Of a stretch of 64,000 bases of DNA, positions 7,368 through 16,902 are shown piece by piece. The DNA lies in NCBI RefSeq assembly GCF_003490935.1, contig NZ_QQGD01000001.1:186001-250000 (forward strand). Direction: 5' to 3'. The notes under the pieces are model-generated. The model saw only the letters and a list, made by a program, of their open reading frames with translations, was not told where the DNA came from and did not search any database. Source of the DNA: Haemophilus haemolyticus_M. GTDB lineage: Bacteria; Pseudomonadota; Gammaproteobacteria; Enterobacterales; Pasteurellaceae. The position numbers and the translations under genes were made by a program. Position 1 is the first letter of the stretch. The number at the start of each line of letters is the position of its first letter.

Positions 7368-8606
7368 ATGAAACCAACAGAAAAACTCAAATGGAACAAA
7401 TTTGATGCAACATGGATGTTAAACCTTTTCGGTACGGCAGTTGGCGCTGGCGTCTTATTCCTACCGATTAACGCAGGGATGGGTGGATTTTGGCCGTTAG
7501 TTTTAATGGCAATTATCGTCGGACCGATGACCTATTTTGCTCACCGAGGCTTAGCCTATTTTGTACTTTCATCAAAAAATCCTGGCAGCGATATTACTGA
7601 AGTGGTGGAAGAACACTTTGGTAAAACAGCGGGTAAACTTATCACCCTACTTTATTTCTTCGCGATTTTCCCAATTCTTTTAATTTACGGTAACGGTATT
7701 ACTAACACTGTCGATTCTTTCATTGTGAATCAACTTGGCATGGCATCGCCAAACCGAGCAGTTCTCTCTTTTTTATTAATTGCAGTATTGATTTCCGTCA
7801 TGCTATTTAATGAAAAAGTGATGTTAAAAATCACAGAATGGCTTGTTTACCCGTTAGTATTAATTTTATTCGCACTTTCTATTTACTTAATTCCAGAATG
7901 GAATGGTGCGATGTTACATGAATTCCCAACAGCAAGCAGTTTTGTCACCACATTGTGGCTTACGATTCCTGTATTGGTATTCTCATTTAACCATTCACCA
8001 GCAATTTCATCTTTCACTTGCTCACAATTCCGTGAATACAAAACTTTCGATGGTGCAGAACGCCATATCGGCCATACAGAAAAAGGCACCTCAACAATTT
8101 TGTTATTCTTTGTAATGTTCTTCGTATTTAGCTGTGTATTAACATTAACACCTGAAGAATTAGTAGCAGCAAAAGCACAAAATATCAGTATCTTGTCTTT
8201 CTTAGCGAATAAATTTGATAATCCATATATCTCTTATTTTGGCCCGCTTGTTGCATTCTTAGCGATTACTAGCTCATTCTTCGGTCACTATATGGGCGCA
8301 CGTGAAGGCTTAGAAGGTTTATATTTAAAAATGAAAGGCGAAGCAGTAAATCGTAAAAAACTCAATTATGCGACCGCACTTTTCTTCTTATTAACGTTAT
8401 GGGGCGTTGCGATTATTAATCCAAGTATCTTAGGCTTAATCGAATCTCTTGGTGGTCCAATCATTGCGATGATTTTGTTTATCATGCCAATGTACGCGAT
8501 TCGCAAAATCCCAGCGATGAAACGCTACAGCGGACGGTTCAGCAATGTTTTTGTAACGATTATGGGATTAATCGCTATCTCTGCGGTTGTTTATGGATTA
8601 TTATAA
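7368..8606 (+). CDS. sdaC: SdaC, serine:proton symporter
   Basis: 412 aa inner-membrane transporter of the hydroxy/aromatic amino acid permease (SdaC/DlsT) family, with about 11 hydrophobic helices. GTAVGAGVLFLPI in the first helix and FSFNHSPAISSF mid-protein are typical of the family. The start at 7368 is chosen because GGAG sits 7 nt upstream; a TTG at 7356 would bury that ribosome site. It is followed 35 bp later by sdaA, so the pair imports L-serine and deaminates it. The A+T-rich upstream region has no operator I can name. Confidence 0.95.
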   Translation: MKPTEKLKWNKFDATWMLNLFGTAVGAGVLFLPINAGMGGFWPLVLMAIIVGPMTYFAHRGLAYFVLSSKNPGSDITEVVEEHFGKTAGKLITLLYFFAIFPILLIYGNGITNTVDSFIVNQLGMASPNRAVLSFLLIAVLISVMLFNEKVMLKITEWLVYPLVLILFALSIYLIPEWNGAMLHEFPTASSFVTTLWLTIPVLVFSFNHSPAISSFTCSQFREYKTFDGAERHIGHTEKGTSTILLFFVMFFVFSCVLTLTPEELVAAKAQNISILSFLANKFDNPYISYFGPLVAFLAITSSFFGHYMGAREGLEGLYLKMKGEAVNRKKLNYATALFFLLTLWGVAIINPSILGLIESLGGPIIAMILFIMPMYAIRKIPAMKRYSGRFSNVFVTIMGLIAISAVVYGLL

Positions 8607-8641
8607 GCGCCCTTTAAAGTTTAGCGAATTTTGAGAAATTT

Positions 8642-10009
8642 ATGATTAGCGTATTTGATATGTTTAAAGTGGGAATTGGGCCATCTAGTTCCCACACTGT
8701 CGGTCCGATGAAAGCTGGCAAACAATTTATAGATGACTTAATTGAACGAAATCAGTTTGAACAAACCGCTGAAATTCATGTGGATGTGTATGGTTCTCTT
8801 TCGATGACTGGGAGAGGCCACAGTACAGATATAGCCATCATCATGGGGTTAGCGGGTTATTTACCACATAATGTGAATATCGATATGATTTCAGGTTTCA
8901 TCGAGAAAGTGAAACAAACTGCTCTTTTACCCATTAATGTTGGTCAAAAAACGGTAAAATTTGATTTTGAAAATAATCTTATTTTCCACCGCACTTTTTT
9001 AAAATTGCACGAAAATGGCATGACAATTACCTCTCTTGATGAAAATCGCACAGAGCTTTATCGCCAAACCTATTATTCGATCGGTGGTGGTTTTATTATT
9101 GATGAAGCCCATTTTGGCCAAGAAGAAAAAAACACGATCCAAGTGCCTTATCCTTACAAAAATGCAGAAGATATTTTAAAACATTGCAGTGATAACGGCT
9201 TAATGCTTTCGACTGTGATGTTGGAAAATGAAGTCGCATTGCATGGCAAAGAAGCTGTCAGTGCTCATCTAGTGAATGTTTGGAAAACGATGCAAGCTTG
9301 TATCGAACACGGTATTCACACTGAAGGAATTTTACCTGGGCCATTACGAGTGCCACGTCGTGCCGCATCTCTTTATCGTATGTTGCAAGCAAATACTAAT
9401 TTGTCCAACGATCCAATGCGTGTAATCGACTGGGTCAATATGTTTGCGCTTGCTGTCAATGAAGAAAATGCAGCGGGTGGACGAGTAGTCACAGCCCCAA
9501 CTAACGGTGCATGCGGGATTATTCCAGCTGTATTAGCTTACTATGAGAAGTTCATTTCACCATTAACACCTGAAATCATTGAACGCTATTTATTAGCAGC
9601 AGGTATGATTGGTTCACTTTATAAAATGAATGCTTCGATTTCTGGCGCAGAAGTGGGATGTCAAGGTGAAGTAGGCGTAGCCTGTTCAATGGCAGCTGCG
9701 GGACTAGCTGAAATTTTGGGTGGTAATCCACTGCAAGTATGTATCGCAGCTGAAATTGCAATGGAGCATAACTTAGGATTAACTTGCGATCCGGTGGGCG
9801 GCCAAGTTCAAGTACCTTGTATCGAACGCAATGCGATTGCTTCAGTTAAAGCAATCAATGCATCACGTATGGCTTTACGCCGTACCACTAATCCAAGAGT
9901 AACCTTGGATAAAGTGATTGAAACAATGTATGAAACAGGCAAAGACATGAACGCCAAGTATCGTGAAACATCTCAAGGCGGACTTGCAGTTAAAATTGTT
10001 TGTACTTAA
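8642..10009 (+). CDS. sdaA: SdaA, L-serine ammonia-lyase (iron-sulfur)
   Basis: 455 aa single-chain L-serine dehydratase that converts L-serine to pyruvate and ammonia using a [4Fe-4S] cluster. The N-terminal beta domain begins ISVFDMFKVGIGPSSSHTVGP. The alpha domain carries the cluster cysteines in NGACGIIP, GCQGEVGVACSMA and LTCDPVGGQVQVPC. Its length matches E. coli SdaA/SdaB (about 455 aa). It lies just downstream of sdaC as a serine catabolic unit. The usual neighbour in strain Rd, as I remember it, would be alaA; here a decayed IS element follows about 50 bp later. Confidence 0.97.
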   Translation: MISVFDMFKVGIGPSSSHTVGPMKAGKQFIDDLIERNQFEQTAEIHVDVYGSLSMTGRGHSTDIAIIMGLAGYLPHNVNIDMISGFIEKVKQTALLPINVGQKTVKFDFENNLIFHRTFLKLHENGMTITSLDENRTELYRQTYYSIGGGFIIDEAHFGQEEKNTIQVPYPYKNAEDILKHCSDNGLMLSTVMLENEVALHGKEAVSAHLVNVWKTMQACIEHGIHTEGILPGPLRVPRRAASLYRMLQANTNLSNDPMRVIDWVNMFALAVNEENAAGGRVVTAPTNGACGIIPAVLAYYEKFISPLTPEIIERYLLAAGMIGSLYKMNASISGAEVGCQGEVGVACSMAAAGLAEILGGNPLQVCIAAEIAMEHNLGLTCDPVGGQVQVPCIERNAIASVKAINASRMALRRTTNPRVTLDKVIETMYETGKDMNAKYRETSQGGLAVKIVCT

Positions 10010-10059
10010 ATATAAAAATCTCAATTCAATTTATCGCATATAAAACTAAATCCTTGATT

Positions 10060-11390
10060 TGATCTGCACCTCAAAAGTTGGGCTAAACAACCAACTGATT
10101 AAGGTGTAGATTTTTTATGACTAAATACAACTAATCCTTCAAACAACAAGTGATAGATTTTTATATTTAAAACGGTATAAGTAGTTTACTTATAAAAATA
10201 TTTTAAACATTAAGACACTGGATTAAACAATCTAATCGTAGTGGAGCCAATGGATTGTCAGTAGTGAGTGATATTCTCAGAATTTAAACTCACAGTTATT
10301 CAAGCGGTTAAATACGGAATTTGCCAATCTGCATTGCCAATTCAAGTATAATCACTCATGGCTGTCCCCCTTTGAAAGGCAAGATATAAACGGTTTAATG
10401 TCGAAATCTAAAGGGCTCCGAGTATGAAACCTAACTACGCCAAAATGCCACCTAAGCCCCAAATATGAGATAATATGTTGGAATTAGAGAACCTCAAACT
10501 CCGTGCGGAGAGTACGATTCTAAAAAGTTGTAGGCTCTCAATCAACAAAAAATACAGAAAAAGCCACAGTCGTAAAGGCATTAAGGTGGAATTTTACGCT
10601 TCAGATATTGATTGATTTACTGGGTTTTGCTCACAATGTTTTCTTTTATCATCTGAAAAAAATCAATAAAAATACGACGATATCAGAATAAATTATTCGT
10701 ATTTATCGTGATAATCATGAATGTTATGGTTATCTTGTGTTACTTTACACTAAAAACTCAATATCAATCATAAAAAAGCCCAACGTATGATGAATTGGAC
10801 ATTAAGAGAAATATAAGAGACAAAAATATCTTAATTACCAAGGTGAAATAGACTGTATTACCGATAATTTATTAAAACACAATTTTGCTACAAGCTGACA
10901 GAATGAAAAGTGGGTAACAAACTTCAGCGAATTTAAAGGTATAGAAGGTAGGCTTTATTTATTGACAATTAAGGATTTATTTAATCATGAAATCATTGCC
11001 AATGATTTATTAATAAGCCCTAATTTTGAGCAAATTATCTAAATGATATAGAAAGCTTTATCAAGACTTGAGGGAACAACACCTATTTTACATTTTGCTC
11101 AAGTGTGGCAATATCAAATGAGAAGTTATCAAGAAATCCTGTTGAAAATTGTATTCGACAAAGTATGTCGATAAAAGGAAATTGTTCAGATAATGTGGCC
11201 ATAGAGAACTTTTGGGGCTGTTAAAAACAGCGTGCTGCGATGTAAAATAATTTGATACTTTTGAGCCGGTCAAAAAACGATTCATGATTACAATCATAAG
11301 CGTATTCAGTGTAAACTAAAAGAACTAAGCTCATTAATTAGAGAGCTTAGTTCTTCTTGATTTAATAGTTTAACTTTTTGGGCTGAGCGA
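10060..11390 (+). mobile_element. IS3-family element 1, heavily decayed
   Basis: The left end (gatctgcacctcaaaagttg at about 10061) and right end (aactttttgggctgagcga, to about 11390) form imperfect inverted repeats matching those of the element at 42569-43790. Inside, the reading frame is broken many times. Fragments of an IS3 OrfB transposase can still be read, for example QSMSIKGNCSDNVAIENFWG near 11160-11220, which corresponds to the last D/E part of the DDE domain. No intact ORF remains, so it is immobile. It fills the gap between sdaA and gor and contains no exact uptake signal. Confidence 0.85.
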
Positions 11391-11423
11391 TAATTTACAA
11401 CCCTTTTTTGTTTGCTCTAAAGA

Positions 11424-12794
11424 TTAACGCATGGTCACGAATTCTTCTGAACCCGTTGGGTGAATAGCCACGGTGTTATCAAAATCAGCTTTTGTTGCGC
11501 CCATTTTGATTGCGACGGCAAATCCTTGAATCATTTCATCTACACCAAAACCAATACCATGTAAACCCACAACTTTTTCATCTTTACCCACACAAACCAA
11601 TTTCATTTTGCACGGTTGGCGATGTTGAGTGACCGCAGTGTACATTGCTGTGAAAGAGGATTTATATACCTTAACATTTTCAGCACCATATTGTTCAATA
11701 GCTTGAGGTTCAGTTAAACCTACAGTGCCGATTGGTGGATGGCTGAATACAACGGTTGGAACCAAATTGTAATCTAAATGTTCAGTCGGTTTATTATTGA
11801 ATAAACGCTCAGAAAGGCGACGACCTGCTGCAACTGCAACTGGTGTTAATTCAATGCCGTTTTCGATAATATCGCCTACCGCATAAATGCCTTTCACATT
11901 GGTGTTTTGATATTTATCTACTTTGACATAGCCGTGTTCATTCGTTTCTACGCCAGCATTTTCTAAGCCAATTTTATCTGTCGCTGGAACACGACCTGCA
12001 GCCCAAATAACACAATCCACAGTAACATCAGATTGACCATCACATTTTACTGTAAGAGAGCCATCTGCATTTTTAACAATTTCAGATGGTGTGGAATTTG
12101 TATGTAATTGAATTCCATCTTGCGCAAGCACTTCCACTAATGTTTCTACGATTAATGGATCTTGATTACGCATTGGTGCATGGCGACGTACTAATAAATG
12201 TGTTTCCACGCCTAGGCTGTTTAATACACCAGAAAGTTCAACGGCAATATAGCCAGCCCCGATAACAACAGCGCGTTTTGGTAATTCGGTTAATGCAAAG
12301 AAACCATCTGAATCAATGCCGTATTCTTGCCCTTTAATGTTTGGACGATATGGGCGACCACCTGTTGCGATTAAAATATGATCTGCGGTTACTTGCTCTT
12401 TTGTACCATCAGCAAGTGTTACTTCAATGGTATGGGAATCTACAAATTTTCCGAAACCGTTAATTACATCAATGTTATTTTTTGCTAATACATTGTTATA
12501 AGATGTATGAATACGACCAATATAGGCTTGGCGACTTTCAATTAGTTTTGAAAAATCAAATTTTTTCACTTCAACATCAAAACCATAATCTGGCGCATAA
12601 TTGTTAATTGCTTCTGCAATGTGTGCACCATAAAACATTACTTTTTTAGGCACGCAACCTACATTTACACAAGTACCGCCAAGATGTTTTGCTTCAATAA
12701 TTACGCATTTTTTTCCATAGCTTGCAGCACGATTTAGAGAAGCAATACCGCCACTGCCACCGCCAATAGCGATGTAATCATAATGTTTAGTCAT
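11424..12794 (-). CDS. gor: Gor, glutathione reductase
   Basis: 456 aa flavoprotein disulfide reductase. The FAD-binding GGGSGGIASLNRA motif is at the N-terminus. The redox-active pair is in GGTCVNVGCVPKK. The NADPH domain carries VIGAGYIAVELSG, and its basic RRHAP segment after the fold favours NADPH. The C-terminal dimer-interface motif HPTGSEEFVTMR supplies the catalytic His-Glu pair. It reduces glutathione disulfide with NADPH in the cytoplasm. Haemophilus imports glutathione rather than making it, so Gor keeps the imported pool reduced (family knowledge). It is monocistronic, next to IS element 1. Confidence 0.97.
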   Translation of the reverse strand: MTKHYDYIAIGGGSGGIASLNRAASYGKKCVIIEAKHLGGTCVNVGCVPKKVMFYGAHIAEAINNYAPDYGFDVEVKKFDFSKLIESRQAYIGRIHTSYNNVLAKNNIDVINGFGKFVDSHTIEVTLADGTKEQVTADHILIATGGRPYRPNIKGQEYGIDSDGFFALTELPKRAVVIGAGYIAVELSGVLNSLGVETHLLVRRHAPMRNQDPLIVETLVEVLAQDGIQLHTNSTPSEIVKNADGSLTVKCDGQSDVTVDCVIWAAGRVPATDKIGLENAGVETNEHGYVKVDKYQNTNVKGIYAVGDIIENGIELTPVAVAAGRRLSERLFNNKPTEHLDYNLVPTVVFSHPPIGTVGLTEPQAIEQYGAENVKVYKSSFTAMYTAVTQHRQPCKMKLVCVGKDEKVVGLHGIGFGVDEMIQGFAVAIKMGATKADFDNTVAIHPTGSEEFVTMR

Positions 12795-12961
12795 AGTTTG
12801 ATCCTTTTTGAACTCAAAAATTTTCTGTATTTTGCCTAATTTTTATGAAGAATGCTATAAATTGATGTAATTGGTTTGATGAATATTTTTATTCTTTTTG
12901 AACAGATAATTAGCTTTAGATGATTTTATGTGAAAAGTACTATGTAAAATAAAATGGCATC

Positions 12962-12996
12962 ATAAAAAATGAGAAAGGTTATATTAACCTTCCTCA
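12962..12996 (-). terminator. Terminator of the YajG-like lipoprotein gene
   Basis: Read on the minus strand: TGAG, one mismatch, AAGGTTA, a short loop, TAACCTT, mismatch, CTCA, then T6. It starts about 30 bp after the stop codon. Confidence 0.75.
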
Positions 12997-13024
12997 CTTA
13001 AGATATATCTAATTAGCTATGCGA

Positions 13025-13624
13025 TTAATTAGAATATTGGTTAATAGCCGCGGATACTTCTTGATCTTGATAAATGTTATTCACAATATCGTTAAATGTT
13101 TGAGATAGAACTTTTTGAATTTCGTCATTATCCGCGTTTAATGCGCCTTCTTGTGAACGAGTAGCATTAAATGCTTTGTTATATGAACCTTTTGCGCCTT
13201 GAACATAAACAGTTGCTTGAATTTTTGTATTAAGTTTATAACGAAGATTGCCTTGTTCTACTTGCGTAGCAAATTCACGCACATCCACAGTTACCCAGGC
13301 ATTTGATCCATTGGATTGCCCAATTCTGAAACCTTTACTAATAAGATTTTGTTGCATCACTTGTTGGAATAATTGTGTAACACTTGGTGATAAATTTAAT
13401 TTAATGAGTTCTCCACGTTTGGTATAGCTCGCGATATCTTGCGTTGTACGGCTATCTTTTGTTGTTACATACACAATCGCATTTTGATTAATATTCATTG
13501 TTGCATTCGGTGCTGGTGGTGTGAACGTTAATGTATTTGATTGTGCTTGGCAGCCAGCAAGGAACAGCGTAGCGGCTGCAATACTTACTGCTGATAATGT
13601 TTTGATTTTGTTTGATAATGTCAT
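13025..13624 (-). CDS. yajG: YajG-family outer-membrane lipoprotein
   Basis: 199 aa with a lipoprotein signal peptide ending in LAGC (cysteine about residue 25), so it is lipidated and probably sorted to the outer membrane. The rest looks like the YajG/uncharacterised lipoprotein family: a conserved TFTPPAP start, then alternating strands and the VTVDVREF segment. No biochemical function is established for the family, although in enterobacteria yajG lies near ampG and bolA. Here it is divergent from bolA, which agrees with that linkage. The family call is by resemblance only. Confidence 0.75.
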   Translation of the reverse strand: MTLSNKIKTLSAVSIAAATLFLAGCQAQSNTLTFTPPAPNATMNINQNAIVYVTTKDSRTTQDIASYTKRGELIKLNLSPSVTQLFQQVMQQNLISKGFRIGQSNGSNAWVTVDVREFATQVEQGNLRYKLNTKIQATVYVQGAKGSYNKAFNATRSQEGALNADNDEIQKVLSQTFNDIVNNIYQDQEVSAAINQYSN

Positions 13625-13716
13625 AATTTCCCCAATGAGCCAGTTAAAACTGTGTTATTCTTGCAAACTTCATTGCTAATGTATAGCGTTTCATTGTGAT
13701 TTTGTGGAGATTTATG

Positions 13717-14028
13717 ATGTCTGTTCAACAAACTATCGAACAAAAAATTCAACTAGAATTTCAACCGCACTTTTTTAGTGTAGAAAATGAAAGCCACTTA
13801 CATAGTTCTGGTCGTGGCGCGGAATCTCATTTTAAATGTGTGATTGTGAGTAATGTTTTTGAAGGAACGCGTAAAGTACAGCGTCATCAACGTGTTTATC
13901 AATTGCTTTCAGATGAGCTTAATGGCGGTGTTCATGCGTTAGCATTGCACTTGTTTACCGTAGAGGAATGGGGCGAGTTAAATGAGAAAATTCCCGCTTC
14001 AACGAAATGCGCAGGCGTTGGACATTAA
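13717..14028 (+). CDS. bolA: BolA, stress-response and Fe-S related protein
   Basis: 103 aa with the BolA fold: HLHSSGRGAESHFKCVIVS followed by KVQRHQRVYQLL and the HALALHLFTVEEW tail. The invariant RxxRxxxVy helix and the late histidine are present. BolA proteins bind monothiol glutaredoxins with a shared [2Fe-2S] cluster and affect cell morphology. Two ATGs are adjacent (13714, 13717); I prefer the second because GGAGA at 13706-13710 is then six bases away. The gene includes an exact uptake signal at 13764. It is divergent from yajG and followed by a small hairpin. Confidence 0.93.
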   Translation: MSVQQTIEQKIQLEFQPHFFSVENESHLHSSGRGAESHFKCVIVSNVFEGTRKVQRHQRVYQLLSDELNGGVHALALHLFTVEEWGELNEKIPASTKCAGVGH

Positions 14029-14033
14029 TTTTT

Positions 14034-14060
14034 ATGTTATGAAGATGTAACATTTTTTTG
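14034..14060 (+). terminator. Probable bolA terminator
   Basis: Short stem ATGTTA (14034-14039) / TAACAT (14048-14053) followed by seven Ts, immediately after bolA. The stem is only 6 bp, so the call is moderate. Confidence 0.55.
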
Positions 14061-14320
14061 ATATATCGCAAAAGGTTTTTACAAAAAAGTAGGCGTTTAA
14101 GTAGCGAAAAAAGCAGATTTTCGCTAGAATAAGGCGTTTAATTTTATCCAAATTCAATTTCTCGATAATGATGTCTATCGTGAAGTTAACCGATTTGAGT
14201 TTTTTATTTTTGTGGCATTAATGTCTTTTAAAAGGCATTTTGCCACGCTCAAACACGAGATTGCATTTAACTTGTTTATCTGCAATTGTATTTTTAACCT
14301 TGAAAAGTAGTGCAAACAGT
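14061..14320 (+). other. nqr operon promoter/leader region
   Basis: This 260-bp gap holds the promoter and 5' leader of nqrA-F. It contains a 9-bp hairpin (tAGCGAAAA 14102-14110 with TTTTCGCTa 14118-14126) without a following T run. Nearer nqrA it contains a TGGCATT...AATGCCA-like arrangement. I see no protein-coding start before ATG 14321, and no riboswitch class I can name. Confidence 0.4.
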
Positions 14321-15664
14321 ATGATTACAATTAAGAAAGGCTTGGATCTCCCAATTGCGGGAAAACCAGCACAAGTAATCCACAACGGAAATGTTGTGAA
14401 TCAAGTTGCGATTCTAGGTGAGGAGTATGTGGGGATGCGTCCTTCGATGAAGGTACGTGAAGGTGATGTTGTAAAGAAAGGCCAAGTGCTTTTTGAAGAC
14501 AAGAAAAATCCAGGTGTGATTTTTACAGCCCCTGCAAGTGGTACTATCACTGTAATCAATCGTGGTGAGAAGCGCGTGTTACAATCTGTCGTAATTAATG
14601 TGGAAGGAAATGAGCAAATCACTTTCGCAAAATATAGTGCAGAACAATTGAATACGCTTTCTTCTGAACAAGTAAAACAAAACCTTGTTGAATCAGGTTT
14701 ATGGACTGCATTACGTACTCGTCCATTTAGCAAAGTACCTGCAATTGATAGTGAACCAGCCTCAATTTTCGTGAATGCAATGGATACCAATCCATTAGCC
14801 GCAGATCCTGCAATCGTGCTAAAAGAATTTTGGCAAGATTTCACGAATGGTTTGACAGTATTAAGTCGTTTATTCCCTTCAAAACCGTTACACTTGTGTA
14901 AAGCAGGTGATACCAATATCCCAACGGTTGATCTTGAAAATTTACAGATTCATGATTTTGGTGGCGTTCACCCTGCAGGTCTTGTTGGTACTCATATTCA
15001 TTTTATTGATCCTGTTGGTGTAAATAAAACTGTATGGCACATCAATTATCAAGATGTGATCGCAGTGGGTAAATTATTTACAACAGGCGAGCTTTATGTT
15101 GAACGTGTTATTTCTCTTGCTGGTCCGCAAGTGAAAGAACCTCGTTTAATTCGCACTGTAATTGGCGCTAATCTTTCTCAATTAACCCAAAATGAATTAA
15201 GTGCGGGTGAAAATCGCGTAATTTCTGGTTCAGTGCTTTGTGGACAAATTGCAAAAGGTGCTCATGACTATTTAAGTCGCTATGCATTGCAAGTATCGGT
15301 AATCGCTGAAGGTAATGAGAAAGAATTCCTTGGTTGGATTACACCGCAATCAAATAAATATTCAATTACTCGCACAGTGTTAGGTCACTTCGGTAAGAAA
15401 TTATTCAACTTCACTACGGCTGAAAATGGTGGTGAGCGTGCAATGGTTCCAATTGGTAGCTATGAGCGTGTTATGCCGTTGGATATTTTACCGACATTAT
15501 TATTACGTGATTTAATTGTGGGTGATACCGATGGTGCGCAAGCGTTAGGTTGTCTTGAGTTAGATGAAGAAGACTTAGCGTTATGTTCTTTCGTTTGCCC
15601 GGGCAAATATGAATACGGTTCAATCTTGCGTCAAGTATTAGATAAGATTGAGAAGGAAGGTTAA
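14321..15664 (+). CDS. nqrA: NqrA, Na+-translocating NADH:quinone reductase subunit A
   Basis: 447 aa, the known length of Haemophilus NqrA, when the ATG at 14321 (MITIKKGLDLPIAG) is used; an upstream extension is out of family. NqrA is the cytoplasmic peripheral subunit implicated in ubiquinone binding and has no membrane helix. The N-terminal barrel-sandwich part (GVIFTAPASGTITVINRGEKR) and the C-terminal SFVCPGKYEYGSILR region are typical. No strong Shine-Dalgarno is visible at this start. First gene of nqrABCDEF, which couples NADH oxidation to sodium export. Confidence 0.96.
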   Translation: MITIKKGLDLPIAGKPAQVIHNGNVVNQVAILGEEYVGMRPSMKVREGDVVKKGQVLFEDKKNPGVIFTAPASGTITVINRGEKRVLQSVVINVEGNEQITFAKYSAEQLNTLSSEQVKQNLVESGLWTALRTRPFSKVPAIDSEPASIFVNAMDTNPLAADPAIVLKEFWQDFTNGLTVLSRLFPSKPLHLCKAGDTNIPTVDLENLQIHDFGGVHPAGLVGTHIHFIDPVGVNKTVWHINYQDVIAVGKLFTTGELYVERVISLAGPQVKEPRLIRTVIGANLSQLTQNELSAGENRVISGSVLCGQIAKGAHDYLSRYALQVSVIAEGNEKEFLGWITPQSNKYSITRTVLGHFGKKLFNFTTAENGGERAMVPIGSYERVMPLDILPTLLLRDLIVGDTDGAQALGCLELDEEDLALCSFVCPGKYEYGSILRQVLDKIEKEG

Positions 15665-15666
15665 AA

Positions 15667-16902
15667 ATGGGTTTAAAAAATCTTTTTGAAAAAATGGAAC
15701 CCGCGTTTTTACCAGGTGGTAAATACAGCAAGCTTTATCCGATCTTTGAATCGATTTATACCTTGCTTTATACACCAGGTACGGTAACGCACAAAAATAC
15801 TCACGTTCGTGATGCGTTAGACTCAAAACGTATGATGATTACGGTTTTCCTTGCGTTGTTCCCTGCGATTTTCTACGGGATGTACAATGTGGGTAACCAA
15901 GCGATTCCAGCTTTAAATCAATTAGGCAATTTAGATCAACTAATTGCTAACGATTGGCACTATGCCCTTGCAAGTTCATTAGGTTTAGATTTAACTGCCA
16001 ATGCAACTTGGGGCTCAAAAATGGCGCTGGGTGCAATTTTCTTTTTACCAATTTACTTAGTGGTGTTCACCGTTTGTACAATTTGGGAATTGTTGTTCTC
16101 AGTTGTGCGTGGTCATGAAGTAAATGAAGGGATGTTCGTTTCAACCATTTTATTTGCGTTGATCGTTCCACCAACATTGCCATTATGGCAAGCCGCATTA
16201 GGTATTACTTTTGGTATCGTAGTTGCAAAAGAAATTTTTGGTGGCGTAGGCCGTAACTTTATGAACCCTGCACTTGCTGGTCGAGCTTTCTTGTTCTTCG
16301 CCTATCCAGCTCAAATTTCAGGTGATACTGTTTGGACTGCTGCTGATGGTTTCTCTGGCGCAACCGCACTTTCACAATGGTCACAAGGTGGTCAGGGAGC
16401 ATTACAACATACAGCCACTGGCGCTCCAATCACTTGGATGGATGCTTTTGTTGGTAACTTACCTGGTTCAATGGGTGAAGTGTCTACGCTTGCAATTTTA
16501 ATCGGTGGTGCAGTGATTGTGTTCACTCGTATTGCAGCATGGCGCATCATTGCTGGTGTGATGATTGGTATGATTGCAACTTCAACGCTATTCAATTTAG
16601 TTGGTTCTGATACTAACCCAATGTTCTCAATGCCTTGGCATTGGCACCTTGTTTTAGGTGGATTTGCATTAGGTATGGTATTTATGGCAACAGACCCTGT
16701 TTCAGCATCCTTTACCAATGCAGGTAAGTGGTGGTACGGTGCATTAATTGGTGTAATGGCTGTATTAATTCGTACTGTAAACCCAGCTTATCCGGAAGGC
16801 ATGATGTTAGCGATTTTATTTGCAAACTTATTTGCACCGATTTTCGACTACATCGTTGTTCAAGCAAATATCAAACGTCGGAGAGCAAGAACAAATGGCT
16901 AA
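15667..16902 (+). CDS. nqrB: NqrB, Na+-NQR membrane subunit with covalent FMN
   Basis: 411 aa, about ten membrane helices. It belongs to the NqrB/RnfD family, carries a covalently bound FMN plus riboflavin, and forms the sodium path. The flavinylation motif SGATALSQ is at residues 230-237; T233 corresponds to the phosphoester-linked threonine of Vibrio NqrB. Its ACC codon is the first codon of an exact uptake-signal core (16363-16371). FMN attachment would be done by ApbE, encoded downstream. It starts two bases after the nqrA stop and overlaps nqrC by eight bases. Confidence 0.97.
   Translation: MGLKNLFEKMEPAFLPGGKYSKLYPIFESIYTLLYTPGTVTHKNTHVRDALDSKRMMITVFLALFPAIFYGMYNVGNQAIPALNQLGNLDQLIANDWHYALASSLGLDLTANATWGSKMALGAIFFLPIYLVVFTVCTIWELLFSVVRGHEVNEGMFVSTILFALIVPPTLPLWQAALGITFGIVVAKEIFGGVGRNFMNPALAGRAFLFFAYPAQISGDTVWTAADGFSGATALSQWSQGGQGALQHTATGAPITWMDAFVGNLPGSMGEVSTLAILIGGAVIVFTRIAAWRIIAGVMIGMIATSTLFNLVGSDTNPMFSMPWHWHLVLGGFALGMVFMATDPVSASFTNAGKWWYGALIGVMAVLIRTVNPAYPEGMMLAILFANLFAPIFDYIVVQANIKRRRARTNG
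16363..16371. repeat. Uptake signal core encoding the NqrB flavinylation site
   Basis: ACCGCACTT lies in frame with nqrB (offset 696 from its start) and is read Thr233-Ala-Leu, in the SGATAL motif. The conserved protein motif and the uptake-signal 9-mer therefore share the same bases. Confidence 0.9.

Noticed and set aside
14240..14320. 27-residue N-terminal extension of NqrA
   Set aside because: It begins at a non-ATG codon, does not fit the family, and the ATG at 14321 gives the known 447-aa length.
14061..14320. Sodium riboswitch before nqrA
   Set aside because: Only one simple hairpin is evident; I cannot match a known riboswitch architecture by eye.
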